Positions 32,690 to 44,490 of a stretch of 64,000 nt of DNA are shown here, one piece after another; the first letter of the stretch is position 1; each line of letters starts with the position of its first letter. The stretch is taken from the NCBI GenBank assembly GCA_026018925.1, contig JAKSZU010000004.1, positions 10,742,517 to 10,806,516 of the forward strand. Direction: 5' to 3'. Source of the stretch: Tupaia tana (lineage: Eukaryota > Chordata > Mammalia > Scandentia > Tupaiidae). The notes under the pieces are model-generated. The model searched no databases and was not told the origin of the DNA. It saw only the letters and a list, made by a program, of their open reading frames with translations. A program made the translations under genes and the position numbers.

Positions 32690-33495
32690 AATAATACATT
32701 TTTTAAAATAAAATCAGACACCGTGGAGAGCAGTGGAACAGGGAGAGCCGGCTCGGCTCTGAGTCAGGGCAGGCCGCAGAGTGAGGGGCATCTGAGCCCC
32801 TGGAAGGAGGGGGAGGCGTCTGCCAGGCAGCTGTGGGGGCAGTTTCTGTGGGATTAGCTGAACCGTGTCAGGATGTTGATGATTATTTACTCTGTGGGAT
32901 TAGCTGAACTGGTTTCCGAACTGGGCTGTGCCGCCCGCTAGGCTGCACCTGAGCCTGTGCTGCTCCCAGGGGACACAGGAGGGCCTGCAGACCTTTTCCT
33001 GGCCAGGAGTTGCTGGAACAGGGGCTGAGAAGGGACTTCCTGCAGGCGTGAGGCCTGGGCTCTCCGGCCTCCACACAAGGCCGTGTAGCCTCATCTTTCT
33101 CCTGGATTTTACGCTCCAGCAAAACCACCACTTACAATTTCTGCTCAGTCAGTACCCCGCGCCTCCTCCGCGCCTCCTTCCTCCCCACACCCACCTGGCA
33201 GCCTCCAATGTGTCTCCTGGAAACGGGATTAGCCCGCACCCCCTTCAGCCTCCTCAGCACCTTTTTGTCTGTAAGAACAAGGACTGACCCTACCTCCCAG
33301 TGATGGGGCTCCTTCAAGGACTCAGAGTCGGTACCAGTCCCCTCCGCCCCTCCAGCGCCCAGGACAGGGGCTGCCCAGAACTGTGTCTCTCAACTCTGGG
33401 TGGGGGCCGGGAGACCTTCACTTCCAGTGGCTGAGCCTCTGCCCAGGACCGCCGGGAGAGAGGAACTCGGTGGGCGATGCATGCTGGGATAAGAG
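32690..33495. other. intergenic, unique sequence
   Basis: GTGGGATTAGCTGAAC occurs twice (32849 and 32895), a short local duplication. No gene recognised. Confidence 0.5.
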
Positions 33496-33499
33496 GGTA

Positions 33500-33671
33500 T
33501 CCGGGGCTGGCAGTGCCGTGGAGGCTGAGGTGCTGGGATGCATGTGTGTGCATGCCCAGAACCCTGACAGGAGAAATAGAGAGGGGATTGCAGTGTGACC
33601 GTCCCCCACATGAGTGCCCTCGCTGTCCTCTATCCCACATGTGTGCACGCATACACCCTATAGCAAGATTC
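33500..33671 (+). mobile_element. 5'-truncated old SINE body
   Basis: GCATGTGTGTGCATGCCCAG, GAGGGGATTGCAGTGTGACC, ending CACCCTATAGCAAGATT. Confidence 0.65.
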
Positions 33672-33829
33672 ACTTTTTAATTATTTAATTCCATTGTTAT
33701 TGTTTAATTTGATTAGAAGAGCAGAGAGAAAGAGGGAAAAGGAAAATGAGGAAGCAAGCCCAGGACTTGAACTACAGTTGGCCATGTGGGAGTCTGGAGC
33801 TTTAACCACCACGCCACCTGCTAGCCCCA
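33672..33829 (-). mobile_element. tRNA-SINE S
   Basis: TTTAATTTGATTAGAAGAGC tail; head ends CCACCTGCTAGCCCC. Inserted at the tail of the previous copy (AGCAA on both sides). Confidence 0.85.
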
Positions 33830-33892
33830 GCAAAAATTTTTTTTTTAGAAAAGGACACCCAGAGGTTGATGTAACTACAGAAGAGAGCACTG

Positions 33893-33894
<2 letters not shown>

Positions 33895-33925
<31 letters not shown>

Positions 33926-34170
33926 AGAGGTTTTTGCTATAGGGTGCGTGCACTCGCCAGACAGAGACAGAGAGACAGAAAGTGAGAAATCACCCCCCAG
34001 GGGGGATGGCCCCGCCGCAATCCCTTCTCCTCCATTCTCCTCTCGGGATCTTGGGCACGCACGCACACACACCTGGTGTGAGTTTAAGCCACCGGGTCCG
34101 GGACTCAAATCGCGGTCAACTACAGACATGGGAGTCCAGCAACATAGCTATTATGCTAACTGCTGGTCCC
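33895..34170 (-). mobile_element. tRNA-SINE L, young
   Basis: Perfect 14-bp TSD AAGAGAGCACTGCT at 33881-33894 and 34171-34184. A small extra run (AGAC) sits between the anticodon-like part and CATGGGAGTCC. Confidence 0.95.
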
Positions 34171-34184
34171 AAGAGAGCACTGCT

Positions 34185-34618
34185 ATTGACTGGGTACACC
34201 AAGAAGGTCAAAGGCCAGAGCCAAGACAAGCGATCATGTCTCCAGACGCTGAGATAACCCAGAGAGACGAGAAAATGACACTGCAATCCCCTCTCTATTT
34301 CTCCTGTCTCCCAGCTTCACCATGGGCCAGCCAGCCCTGGGCAAGAGTCCGAGGACGCTGAGCAGGCCTTCGCTTGCTGTGGGAGGCAGACAAACACTAG
34401 CCGTGCTGACGGGTGTATCGGGACTGGGATGTGGGGGGCTGGGCTGAGCGGCCGGCGGGAAGCAGGCAGAGCGAGGGAGAGCAGGCTTGCCCGCATGCCG
34501 GGGTCAGAGGCACGCATCGAAGCTTTCAAGCAGGGAAGGGGCGGTGGTCAGTTTGTATTTTCCTGCAGAGGGGAAAAGGCCAGGCTGCTCTTGGTCCAAG
34601 GATTTGAGCCACTTAATA
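34185..34618. other. intergenic, unique sequence
   Basis: Nothing recognised apart from a possible short SINE-body scrap around 34280 (CTGCAATCCCCTCTCTATTT). Confidence 0.45.
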
Positions 34619-34628
34619 CTAAGAACAG

Positions 34629-34787
34629 GTTGGGTGGGCTGCTGGTGGTGTAGTGGCTAAGGCACTGGACTCCCATGTGGTTTGACTGTGGTTCTAGTCC
34701 CAGACCAGCTTGCTTTCTCACTTTCCCTCTCTCTTGTCAAATTAAAAGCTAATAATAATAAGGTTAGATGATTCTTTTTAAAAATAG
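34629..34787 (+). mobile_element. tRNA-SINE S
   Basis: Internal small deletion after the B box. TSD TAAGAACAG at 34620-34628 and 34788-34796. Confidence 0.85.
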
Positions 34788-34796
34788 TAAGAACAG

Positions 34797-34910
34797 TTAA
34801 CACTCTGTGTGGGACCTGTTCTAATCCCCTTATGCGTAATAAATGATCTGGTTCTCCCACGTCCATGAGACAGACATTACTGTCACCCCCATTTCAAGGT
34901 ACAAAAACGG
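34797..34910 (-). repeat. MIR fragment
   Basis: GTTCTAATCCCCTTATGCGT, then ATTACTGTCACCCCCATTTC, the MIR core in reverse. Confidence 0.5.
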
Positions 34911-34917
34911 GGCCATT

Positions 34918-35198
34918 GCGGGGCCAGCAGTGGTAGAGCCTGCTAACCCCCTGACTGCCATGTTTCAGAACCATGTTTCATTTTTATCTATTTTATTTTT
35001 AAATTTACTACAGGGCACGTGTGCTCTCCAGAGAGAACATGAGCGATCACCCCGGGGAGGTGGCCGTGGCACAGTTCACCTCCACTCTGCTCTCGGGGTT
35101 TTGGGCACACACGCACACGCACCCAGTGGCCAGGACTGAACCACGCAGTGACCATGTGGGGCCCAGCCACCTTCTCACCACACCAGCTGGCTGGCCCA
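34918..35198. mobile_element. two old SINE pieces in opposite directions
   Basis: 34918-34982 is a + strand head (GGGGCCAGCAGTGGTAGAGC). 34985-35198 is a reverse L copy (TACTACAGGGCACGTGTGCT to CAGCTGGCTGGCCC). Confidence 0.65.
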
Positions 35199-35199
35199 G

Positions 35200-36490
35200 C
35201 GCCTGTGCTTCAGCCACGGTGCCACATCTTCATCGTGACAGCAGGGGTGCCCTGGTCACCAGCAAGAACATGCGCTTCCCGGGGGGCCTGCTCAGTGCAG
35301 GGCGAACTTTCTCTTTGGGTTTAATCAGACTGTCTGCCTGGAGTCCGCCCGGCCCGAGACATGGCTCCAGGCCTTGCTGTGCCTGAGCTCCCCGTGGGGA
35401 AGCAGCCCGCACCTCCCCGGAATCGGAATCGCTAAGCCTCGTGCCGCTGCTGGCTGAGAGCCCGGCCAGGGGGGCTGAGCCAGTGCGGAGTGAGCGGCTT
35501 CGGGGCGGGCCTCTGGGACATCCAGGCACCCTGGATGGCTCAGTGCTGGACACACCCAGAGCTGGGGGCCAAGGGTCAGGACCCCTAGGTTTCAGCCCAG
35601 CTAGTGGCCTGTGGGCCTCCGTTTCCTAGAGGGTAAGAATAAGAGCACCTTGATCTCCCTCCCAAATACTGCCTAGGACGGGCTGGACGTTGGGGTACCA
35701 CACAGTAGTCTCTCCTGCCTAGACACCCCAGCCGTGGTTATTTAGGATCTCGCCTGGGTGCCAGGCTCTGCTGGGCACTGGGGCCACAGGAAGGAGCTGA
35801 GCTGACCCTGCCTCCCCATAGCTCCCAGCTGGTGTGCGGGAGGGGAGCCGCCAGGAAACCAGCCCGCCAGGAGAGGATGCCCACAGGGCCGGCTCTGCCT
35901 GCAGGGCCCGGAGGCCTTCCTGACTGACTCTCCAGGTAGGGGAGGGGATACTTCCTGCAGCAGATGACCTGTGCAAGGCCCAGGCAGGAGGACGGTCCGC
36001 TGAGGAAGCGCGCTCCTGTGGTGGATGTCGGGAACCGATGAGCGAGACAGGCTGAAGGGCAGGGGCTGAACAGGCCCCAGTTCCTGAGCGGCCACGGAGG
36101 AATCAAGGCTAGGACGAACGGCCCGTGCAGACTCACCACTATGGGGTCCTACACCTCCGGAGGCCGAAGGGCCACCCTGTGCCTGCCTGGCCAGGGCCTC
36201 CTGCCCTCCAGGCTCTGATAAAACACATCCCGAAGCAGCCCACGCGTCCCCAGCACCTCATACTGAGGCACATCTGCTGTCCTCTGGGTTCCTCCAGGAG
36301 CCTGATGAGGCAGCCAATATGCAAAGAACCCATCAGGGGACCAGACAATCACTGAGCACCCGTGGGTCAGGCCCCAGCTGGCCTCTGGAGGGTAGTTCAG
36401 ATGTGATTCCTACCAGGAGCCCGCTGTGGCTGGGACAGCAGAGCTAAGCATGTGATCGTGCCAATGAGCCTTTACGATTGTCTGGGATGT
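35200..36490. other. intergenic, GC-rich unique sequence
   Basis: A possible ancient repeat core (GGGTGCCAGGCTCTGCTGGG) at about 35755. No gene recognised. Confidence 0.45.
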
Positions 36491-36508
36491 TTAAAAATGC
36501 GCAGGTAG

Positions 36509-36782
36509 CGGGACCAGCAGTTGGCGTGACGGCTGTGTCACTGGACTCCCATGTAGTCGACCGTGGTTCGAGTCACAGACCCGGTGGCTTAAACTCACGC
36601 CAGGCGCGTGTGCATACGTGTCCAAGATCCCAAGAGGAGAATGGAGGAGAAGGGATTGCAGCGTGACCATCCCCCCAGGGGGTGATTTCTCGCTTTCTAT
36701 CTCTCTGTCCCTGTCTGTCTGTCTGGTGAGTGCACACGCCCTATAGCAAAAAACAAAAACAAAAACCTCTCAAAAAAAAAAA
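36509..36782 (+). mobile_element. tRNA-SINE L, young
   Basis: Tail carries two AAAAAC units then the CCTCTC end and A15. TSD AAAAATGCGCAGGTAG at 36493-36508, with two mismatches at 36783-36798. Confidence 0.95.
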
Positions 36783-36867
36783 AAAAATGCATACGTAGCT
36801 AGAGGGTTTACAGCCAGCTGACCTCCCTGAGCAACACGGAGGGTGTCCCGGCAAATGTGGTATTGCC

Positions 36868-37060
36868 AGGGCCAGCAGGTGGCATGGTGGTTAAGACACT
36901 AGACTCCCACATGGCCAACTGCAGTTCGAGTCCTGGACCTGGTGGCTTGCTTTCTCACTCCCCTCCACCTTTCTCTCTCTCCCTCTGCCTGGTGAGGGCA
37001 CATGCCCTATAGCAAAACATTAAAAATAGCAATAATACTAAAATTATTCTTAAAAAGGGC
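36868..37060 (+). mobile_element. tRNA-SINE I
   Basis: S-type junction (GGCTTGCTTTCTCACTCCCC) but L-type end GGGCACATGCCCTATAGCAA. Confidence 0.88.
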
Positions 37061-37061
37061 T

Positions 37062-38120
37062 GTTGTCATTGGACCCTGATGACACAGAGGGCCTCTAACA
37101 GAAACAGCAAGGGTAAGTGCTACCAAGGTCGAGGGGCCTTGTCTGGTGTCGGGCCAGTCTGGAGGTGTGACTCCAGACCCCCGGCTCAGTCTCCTCTGAT
37201 TGGTATTTTGTTCCACTGCTTAAGTGTCAACGGCAAAAGCAAAAAAAATGGTACCTTTGATCTTTCTGGACCCTCTGCGTGGAAGACCCACTCCTCCATT
37301 CAGAGCGGAGTGACATCTAAGTGACTCACCTGTGTCAACGGGAAAGTTAGGACCAGGATGAGGACCCACATCTCTGAGCTCTGATAACCTGGAGAGGTCA
37401 TGGGGTTAAACTGCGCTGTCTCCCAGGTTGGCCTGGGTCAGCCTGTCCTGAGGTGACAGACACTCAAGGGCCTTTCCTGGGAAACAGTTTCATGGAGGGA
37501 CCTAAGAGTGGACCGAGGGGTAGAGAGCGAGCCGGGAGCGATGTTGAACTCGAGGCCTGCCTGGCCCTGCGAGCCCCCAGGCACTGTCTTCCAGCCTCCC
37601 GGCAGCCCAGCCTCAGCGCAGCCCCCGGACGGTGGTTCTTCCTGGCCTCGGGACAGAGCGAGCTGGAGCACGGGTCCTCGACTGGGCAGGCATGCAGGCC
37701 TCTCCCTGACCTCTCTAGGGGTGTGGGTGTGGGTGCCACCGTCAGCGAGCCCTGTCAGCCTGTGAGCACCAAGCCCCTGAGCGGTAGGCCCTCGAGCCCT
37801 GGAGTAGGAGGGGGTCTCTTTGGTCCCTAAGAGGGTCGTAACCCCACAGGACCTGTGTCCCAATGGGATAGGTTCTTTGTGTTCCAGTGATGGGATTTGG
37901 ATGCTCCCTGCCCAGGGAAGAAGGTCCTGGCAACACCAGATGGCTGCCTCGGCAGGGCAGGAGCGTGGAAGCCTCTGAGCCCAGCACAGACACAGCCCTG
38001 CTAGGTCTGTAGTTCCTTCAGTCCTTTCCATTCCCAGAGCACTCACCCTCCGTTCCCCAGACACCCCAGCATGGGGGCACCCCGTGCTAGCCCTCAGAGC
38101 TACCGAGACTGAAGCTGGAG
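37062..38120. other. intergenic, GC-rich unique sequence
   Basis: A 264-codon minus-strand open frame (37438-38232) and shorter ones overlap here. No residues resemble a family I know, and the frame runs into an old SINE at its start, so I do not call it a gene. Confidence 0.5.
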
Positions 38121-38122
38121 AA

Positions 38123-38325
38123 GAGTTCTGTGGCCTTGTGGCTGAGGGCGCCAGACCCCACGTGGGAGGCTCAGTCCTGGCCCTGGCAGCTTGAGAACAC
38201 CGAGCCTGTGTGCTCGCCCAGAGTCCTGACAAGACGGAAATGGAGGGCGGGATTGTGCTGTGACCGCGTCCCGCCAGGGGTGGGGGGCTTTCTCCCTATC
38301 CCCCTCTGGCAATCCAGAGACCAAA
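38123..38325 (+). mobile_element. old tRNA-SINE L
   Basis: TCTGTGGCCTTGTGGCTGAG, GCTTGAGAACACCGAGCCTG, GGGATTGTGCTGTGACCGCG. Confidence 0.55.
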
Positions 38326-38329
38326 GGTG

Positions 38330-39310
38330 GAGAAATGAGAGTTGCCCACGGACCCACAGAGACACGTCTGGAATCAGGTCCGGCCCCTTCCTGCATGCCC
38401 TGCCTGACCTGTTCTGTGGCTTCCATCTGCCCTGCACCTCCTACCAGGCTGGAGGCCCAGCCTCCCCGATTCTCCCACCTTCCCAGGGAAGTTCTTTCTG
38501 AGAAAGTCCTGTCCGGGAGGTTTGGTGTCCCGGAGCTTTAACCCTGGCTCTGCCTCCTCCCAGTTGCCGTGCTTTTCAGCGCTGTCATGGATCCGAGAGC
38601 TCTTCATTCACTGAGAGGCCCTGCGACGACCGGGAAGGAGAAGCCACCGCTGTCCCTGTGTACGGGGAAAGTGACTTGGGACTTTTCCAGGGGGAGTGGA
38701 CACACAGGCCACTCCCCAGCATGGTGTATGCACTGCAGCTGCCGAAGGGCACGCTGGGCAGTGAGGGCGGACGCCTCCCGGAGTCAGGGAGGCCCCAAGA
38801 GGAACACACTGAGGCGGCCCGAGGGTCGTGTGTGAGTTGCCATGGACGAGCGCGCAGAGGCCATGTCAGGGCAGCCAGGGCTCTGGGGCGGGAAGGGCAC
38901 CGGCCAGGATGCCCAGTCCGCGGTGGGGAGAGTGCGTCCTGGCAAGACTTTCCAGGGCAGGGTGAGGACAGAGCCGGGACACTTGCAAAGAAGGCTTGGA
39001 GTCCTTTTTGGCAAGTACTAGGAAGCCCATAGCAGGGAAGAGGCACTTCTAGGAATCCCTCCACTTTTCGTAGACTTCAAAGCAGAGGTTCCGAGTGAGC
39101 AAGCACACTGCCCGGGCCGCAGTGCGTCAGGAAGCGGGGCCAGCACTCTGACCTGCCCTCGTGGTTATGGAGACCTGCTGGTCCCCAGACCTCCAGAGGG
39201 AGCCAGCAAGCTGGAGACCCAGCAGAGCCCGCGGCTCGGTTACAGCCGGAAACCCACGTTGTCCGGGCACCCCATGACCCAGTCAAGTTGACATCATCCA
39301 ACTGTCCCAT
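38330..39310. other. intergenic, GC-rich unique sequence
   Basis: No repeat or gene recognised. Confidence 0.5.
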
Positions 39311-39313
39311 GGC

Positions 39314-39543
39314 AGGGCCAGCAGATGGTGTACTGGTTATGTCACTGGGCTCCCACATGGTCAACTGCGGTTTGAGTTCCCAACCCAGTGGCTTGAAACT
39401 CACTCTGGGCGTGTGAGGAGAATGGAGGAGAAGGGACTGTGGCATGGCCATCCCCCTGGGGGTGATTTCTCACTTTCCCTCTCACTATCTCTGTCTCTCT
39501 GGCGAGCACACAGGCCCTAAGGCAAAACCTCTTTCAAAAATAA
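39314..39543 (+). mobile_element. tRNA-SINE L, small body deletion
   Basis: Lacks the GCGTGTGCGTGCCCAAGATCC stretch: GGGCGTGTGAGGAGAATGGA joins directly. Confidence 0.88.
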
Positions 39544-39551
39544 TTGTCGGG

Positions 39552-40000
39552 GGGCCGGCAGGTGGTGTGGTGGTTAAGGGCACTGGATTCTCACATGGCC
39601 AACCACGGTTCAAGTCTCGGACCTGGCGGCTTGCTCTCTCTCTCTCTCTCAATCTGTCCCTCTCTGGTCAAATTGAAATAAACAAATGAATAAACAAATA
39701 AATAAATAAATAAAAAGTTAAATAAAATATTTTTTTTTGGAGAGGTTTTCGCTATAGGGCGCGTGCGTTCGCCAGACAGAGAGACATAGAGACAGAAAGC
39801 GAGAAATCACCCCCCAGGGGGGATGGTCATGCCACAATCCCTTCTCCTCCATTCTCCTCTCGGGATCTTGGGCACGCACGCACACGCACCTGGCGTGAGT
39901 TTTAAGCCACCAGGTCCAGACGTGAACCGCGTTCGACCACATGGGAGTCCAGCGACATAGCCATTACGCTAACTGCTGGTTCCCAATAAAATAATTCTTT
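39552..40000 (+). mobile_element. tRNA-SINE S split near its end by an L
   Basis: GGGGCCGGCAGGTGGTGTGG to AAATAAAAAGTTAAATAAAATA at 39729, resuming at 39985 as AATAAAATAATTCTTTT. Confidence 0.92.
39730..39984 (-). mobile_element. tRNA-SINE L, nested
   Basis: TSD AATAAAATA at 39721-39729 and 39985-39993, within the tail of the S copy. Confidence 0.93.
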
Positions 40001-40015
40001 TAAAAAAAAAAGGTC

Positions 40016-40178
40016 AGGGTCGGCAGGTAGCATGGAGGTTGAGGCACTGGACTCCCACATGGCCAACCACGGTTCGAGTCCCAGATCTGGTGCCTTGCTT
40101 TCTCACTCTCCCTTTCTGTCTGTCTGTCTCTCTCTGGTCAAAATTGAATAATAATGATAATAAAATTTTTTGTTTGTT
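40016..40178 (+). mobile_element. tRNA-SINE S
   Basis: AGGGTCGGCAGGTAGCATGG head, CTCTGGTCAAAATTGAATAA tail. Confidence 0.88.
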
Positions 40179-40199
40179 TTAATTGTCAAATGGCTTAAA

Positions 40200-42680
40200 A
40201 CCAACCATCACAGCCTGACAGCTGAAAAGTTGTCTGTGTGACTCGAGAATCGTTTGCTGCAGCGGCCACTGGGCAGCTACCCAGAACTTTCCTTCCCCAG
40301 CCTGGACGCCAGGGCCACCCGCTGGAGGGAAGCAGTCACCACCACCAGCCTGCCTATGACCAGATGGCCCCGCAGGCTGGGGCAGGAGCTGGCCTGGCTG
40401 CCGCTTTAAGTGACACTCTGTTAGAGGCTTTATGCCCTCGGGAGGGGAAGCGAGGACAAGGGGTTAGGGGCTCAAGGAACTTCCCTGGGAAGGCCCCCCC
40501 ATCAGGCACCCGGGCGACTGTGCCTGCCTCCCATCACCTGCTCCCCAGCCTGGCCAGCCATTACTTTCAAGATTGCCAAACTGGAAAAGCCCCCAAATCC
40601 TTTCTTCACATCAGCATTGCACCATACACGGGTGGCAAAACCGAAGCCCGGAGAGGGACGGGCTCCCTCCGGTCACACTGCCCGGCCCCCCTTGGCCAGG
40701 TGCGAAGTCTTCCCAGGTTCCCGACAGGGCTGCAGATGAAGAGGGGTGAAGGAGCAAGACCCGACCGCAGATCCCTGAACCCCCTGCCAGCCTGGGCCCC
40801 TGAGGAGTGAAGACTGACCCGCCCCGTGTGCCGTCCGCGTCTGCACGGAGCCTTGCACGGACAAGGAGGGCGGCCCTCCAGCAAGGCCCCCACGCTGCAC
40901 CAGGCCTGCACACGTGCGAGCTGCAGAGTGTGAAGTGCCCGCTGTCCACTCAAGCTCGGCACCCGGAGTGAGACAGCTGAGGGCCTGCTCGGGTCACAGC
41001 CAGCCCCAGGACCACAGGGTGAGCTCCCCACGTGGGGGAAGTGGGCACACACGAAGGCCGTCTTCTCCAAGCCTCCGACTGACCTGGACGTGGTCCTCTC
41101 CGCAGAGCTAAGCCGCCGCTGTCCCAGGGCCCTGGGTTTTCAGGCTCGACTGCCCGGTACCCCGGGTTCAAGAGGAGGGCACGGCAGAGCCAGGTCCCAG
41201 CAAGGGAACTCCTCCGTCTCCGCAGACCAGGAGCCAGTGGCGAAGGCTGTTTCTCTGGCCAGCCCTTGGGGCAGCAGAGGCTGGGCCAGTGGGACCAGGA
41301 TCTGAGGTCAGAGAGGCAAGCTGGCCCTGTGGCTGCCCTGTCCTGGCACCTGGGGGACAGCAGGCACTTTGCGAGGCTGCTGGGGGACGGAGCAGGGCTG
41401 CATTCCGCCCCACATCCACCCCGAGAACGCAGCCGGGGCGAGAAGGGGCTTCCCCCAGATCCCCGAGAAGTTGCCCCATCTCTGTCTCACCACAGCAGCT
41501 GTTTCCTTCTCTAAAACGCCCTTCCCGGCAGCCCTGAGGACAGCCAGGCCCTCAGCCCAGAGTCTACTGACTGGCTCCTCCAGCTGGGGCCACGCCAGGC
41601 TCAGGAATGCCCCTGGAGGCCCTCCCCTCTCTGCCACCGCCACAGCGGGTGTCTGTGTGTGGGGCGCTCAGGAGGCCCGAGGTCATCGTCTCTGAAAGTC
41701 CCCTGCCCCGTGCCTGCACAGCCTGCTAGGTGACAGCTTGCCGGCCCTCACACTTGTGCATGGGGACTGAAAGAGCTGTCACCACGGTTGTAGGAGGGAG
41801 GAAAGGAGGATAGAGAACAGCTTTTCAGTCTGACTGCGAGCCCTCTGCGTCTCCTAAGGGCTGTTCAGTGGCCCCGAAAACTGCTGAGTGTCAGGCTCGG
41901 TTTTGGTTTTGCTTTCGGGGATTTTTTCGGAGGTTTCCTAAGAGAGAGCTCCTAATCGCGCCAAAGCAGGGGTGCCGGGGCGGGGGACAGAGGGGACACG
42001 TCTTAGCTAGGTCCACACAGCAAGGCCTTCCCTTCCGCCGCCCACCCGAGGCCTGGGTCTCCCCTGTCCGGGTGGGAGGCCTTCCTGGGGCTGGCCCTGT
42101 GCAGAGCGCGGCCTTGGGAGCTGTGCTAGGGCGGCCGCAGTGGGAAACGGGGGCGGCTGGCCCTGTGCAGGGATTCCCGCCGCCTGGCCAGGCACAGACT
42201 GCTCCCCTAGCCCGGGCTGCGGGGCCTGAGCCCTCCCTTGGCACCCTGGCCCTACACCCCTTTCACCCGAGCCTCCAGAGGCTCCACCCCAGCCACGCTC
42301 CTGCTGCGAAGGACCAGGCAGTAGCCCCACCTGGCAGGGCCCACCTGAGAGTGGACAGCTCTCCAGGAGAAAGGTGGGCTGCCGGTGCTCCTGCCGTTGC
42401 CGACTCTCCCTCCGTCCACGCGGTCCCTCAGCCAAGTCTTGGCCAGCCGCGTCTTCCTCCCTCCCCCACTGGACATTTCCTGACAGCCACCCTGGGCCAC
42501 GTCCTCCGCTGGACTCTGGGGACAGATTAGGAGGGGTACAGGTCCCTGGTCTGGGGGAGCTCGGAGCCTGGGGCGTCGGTAGCACGTCTCCCGCTGGAAC
42601 AGAAAGGGCCGGCAGCAGTACCCGAGGGTGACGGGAAGGCGGCGAACGGATATGGCATCTCGGGTTGGAGAGGGAGCCGC
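40200..42680. other. 2.5-kb GC-rich unique block without SINEs
   Basis: The longest SINE-free stretch between AK2 and the CpG island. Overlapping open frames on both strands (up to 221 residues, 42252-42917) reflect GC content; none resembles a known protein. CpG is moderate and patchy. Confidence 0.5.
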
Positions 42681-42689
42681 AGTCACCAC

Positions 42690-42850
42690 CGGGGCTTTAC
42701 CACAAACCTGGGAGACAGATATCACCTCCTCTTTACAGGTGAGAAAACCGAGGCCCCTTGGTGTTAAATGAGTTGTCCACACCAGTACTACAGAAGCCGG
42801 AACTGGAACCAGTTCTGTCTCCAAATCCAGTGCTAAATTTAAACCTAGAT
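42690..42850 (-). repeat. MIR fragment
   Basis: TTTACAGGTGAGAAAACCGA, GTTAAATGAGTTGTCCACAC, AACCAGTTCTGTCTCCAAAT follow the reversed MIR 3' half. Confidence 0.7.
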
Positions 42851-42872
42851 TTAAGTTTAAAAGTACAGAATG

Positions 42873-43310
42873 CAGGGACCAGCGGATGGCATAATGGTTA
42901 CATTGCTGGACTCCCATGTAGTCAATAGGAGTTCGAGTCCTAGACTCAGCAGCTTAAAAACTCACGCTGAGGGGCTGGCAGGTGGCATGGTGGTTGAGGG
43001 CACTGGAGTCCCACATGGCCGACTGTGGTTCAAGTCCTGGACCTGGCAGCTTTCTTGCTTTCTCTCTCTCTCTCTGTCCCTCTCTGGTCAAATTAAAAAT
43101 AAATAAATAAAGTTAAATAAAATAACACTAAAAAAAAAAAAAGAAAGAAAAACTCACTCTGGGCACGTGCATGTGTGTGCCCAATATCCTGAGAGGAGAA
43201 TGGAGGAGAAGGGATTGCACCATGGCGATCCTCCCTAGGGGGAGATTTCTCACTTTCTGTCTCTCTGGCAAGTGCATGTACCCTATAGCAAAAATCTCTC
43301 TTCAAAAAAA
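42873..43310 (+). mobile_element. tRNA-SINE L split by an S
   Basis: Head and first body part at 42873-42969; the rest at 43148-43310, ending ACCCTATAGCAAAAATCTCTC. Outer TSD AAGTACAGAATG at 42861-42872 and 43507-43518 lies beyond a further S copy that landed in its tail. Confidence 0.92.
42970..43147 (+). mobile_element. tRNA-SINE S, nested
   Basis: TSD AAAAACTCACGCTG at 42956-42969, and 43148-43161 with one mismatch. Confidence 0.93.
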
Positions 43311-43321
43311 AAAAAAATACA

Positions 43322-43506
43322 GGGGGCCAGCAGGTGGCATGGTGGTTAAGGCGCTGGATTCACACATGGCCGACCACCGTTCCAGTCCCAGACTTGGCAG
43401 CTGGCTTTCTCGCTTTCTCTTTCTCTCTCTCTGTCTCTCTCTGGTCAAATTAAAAATAATAACCCATAATAACAAATGGAAGTAAATAAATAAATATCTA
43501 TTTTTT
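43322..43506 (+). mobile_element. tRNA-SINE S in the tail of the split L
   Basis: GGGGCCAGCAGGTGGCATGG head and TCTGGTCAAATTAAAAATAA tail, inside the outer target duplication of the previous L. Confidence 0.88.
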
Positions 43507-43509
43507 AAG

Positions 43510-43785
43510 TACAGAATGTGAAGTATAAGCGCCCAGAAGTTACAACCGAGCGTTAGCGATGATGAAATGCTGATGCGCACGTGAGCAGGAGCCCAGACTC
43601 CCAGATACGTGGGACTCACATTTTTGCTCATGGTACTTTAGTTTTGTCGCCTCCTATTCCTTTCCTCCCTCCAAAAGTGAAAATTGCTTAAGGCTGCAGT
43701 TTTTTCTCTTGAGTAAAAAAATAACAGGATCATTTTTTGAAAATCAACTTTAAAATGACTATTACTGGTGAGGGTTTTTCCTCCT
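43510..43785. other. intergenic, unique AT-rich sequence
   Basis: Nothing recognised. Confidence 0.4.
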
Positions 43786-43789
43786 CTGT

Positions 43790-44035
43790 GTTTTCCTTTC
43801 TTCTAATATTGCCACAGTGCCCTTTGCTGGCTAGAGAGCGGCAGAGAGGGGGCGAGGGAGAAAGCACCCCTGACGGGGCGTGGTCACGGCACATTCCTTC
43901 CTCCAGTTCGCCATCCTACTGGGATTTGGGACACACACGCACCTGGTGTGTTTTTCAAGCCACCGAGGCCGGGATTTGAACCTGTCAGGCAGTGCGGGAT
44001 CTAGCTTCCTTAACCACTAGCTTATGGGTCTAGCC
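43790..44035 (-). mobile_element. old tRNA-SINE L
   Basis: GAGAAAGCACCCCTGACGGG, GTGTGTTTTTCAAGCCACCG, head with GGGTCTAGCCC. Confidence 0.65.
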
Positions 44036-44490
44036 CAAGCTTTGTGTGTTCCTAATTTTCTGTGTCAACATGTCTTACTTTCATAGTCTGGAAGTAACAT
44101 TACTTTAAGAAGGGAATTGTAAACATCAAGAACTGGGCTGACCTGGCCAACCAGAGCAGTTCCTGAGAAGAAGGCCTGGGAGTTTTGGCTGACCTCAGAC
44201 CCGAATGAGTCAGCAGGGTGAGGTGGCTTCCAAATAGCAGAAACGCGTGGAAACAGTCCCAGGTTAGAGGGAAAGCTTCTCCTGCACCCAGGGGAGGTCA
44301 GGCCCCACGTGAGGCTATGGCACACAGAGCCGCTTGGACGCTGGGAAGGGGCCTGTGCGAGGCGGACCGCCTTGGACGAGAGGCAGTGAGGGAGCAGCCC
44401 TGTTGCCTGGGTAGTGCTGTGCATTCGGATCCAGGGTCGTGTGGCGACCCTGGCTAGAACTCTGGCCCAGCAACTCTAAAAATACATAGG

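Noticed and set aside
37438..38232. 264-codon minus-strand frame
   Set aside because: No recognisable residues, begins within an old SINE, GC-rich; no splice or promoter evidence.
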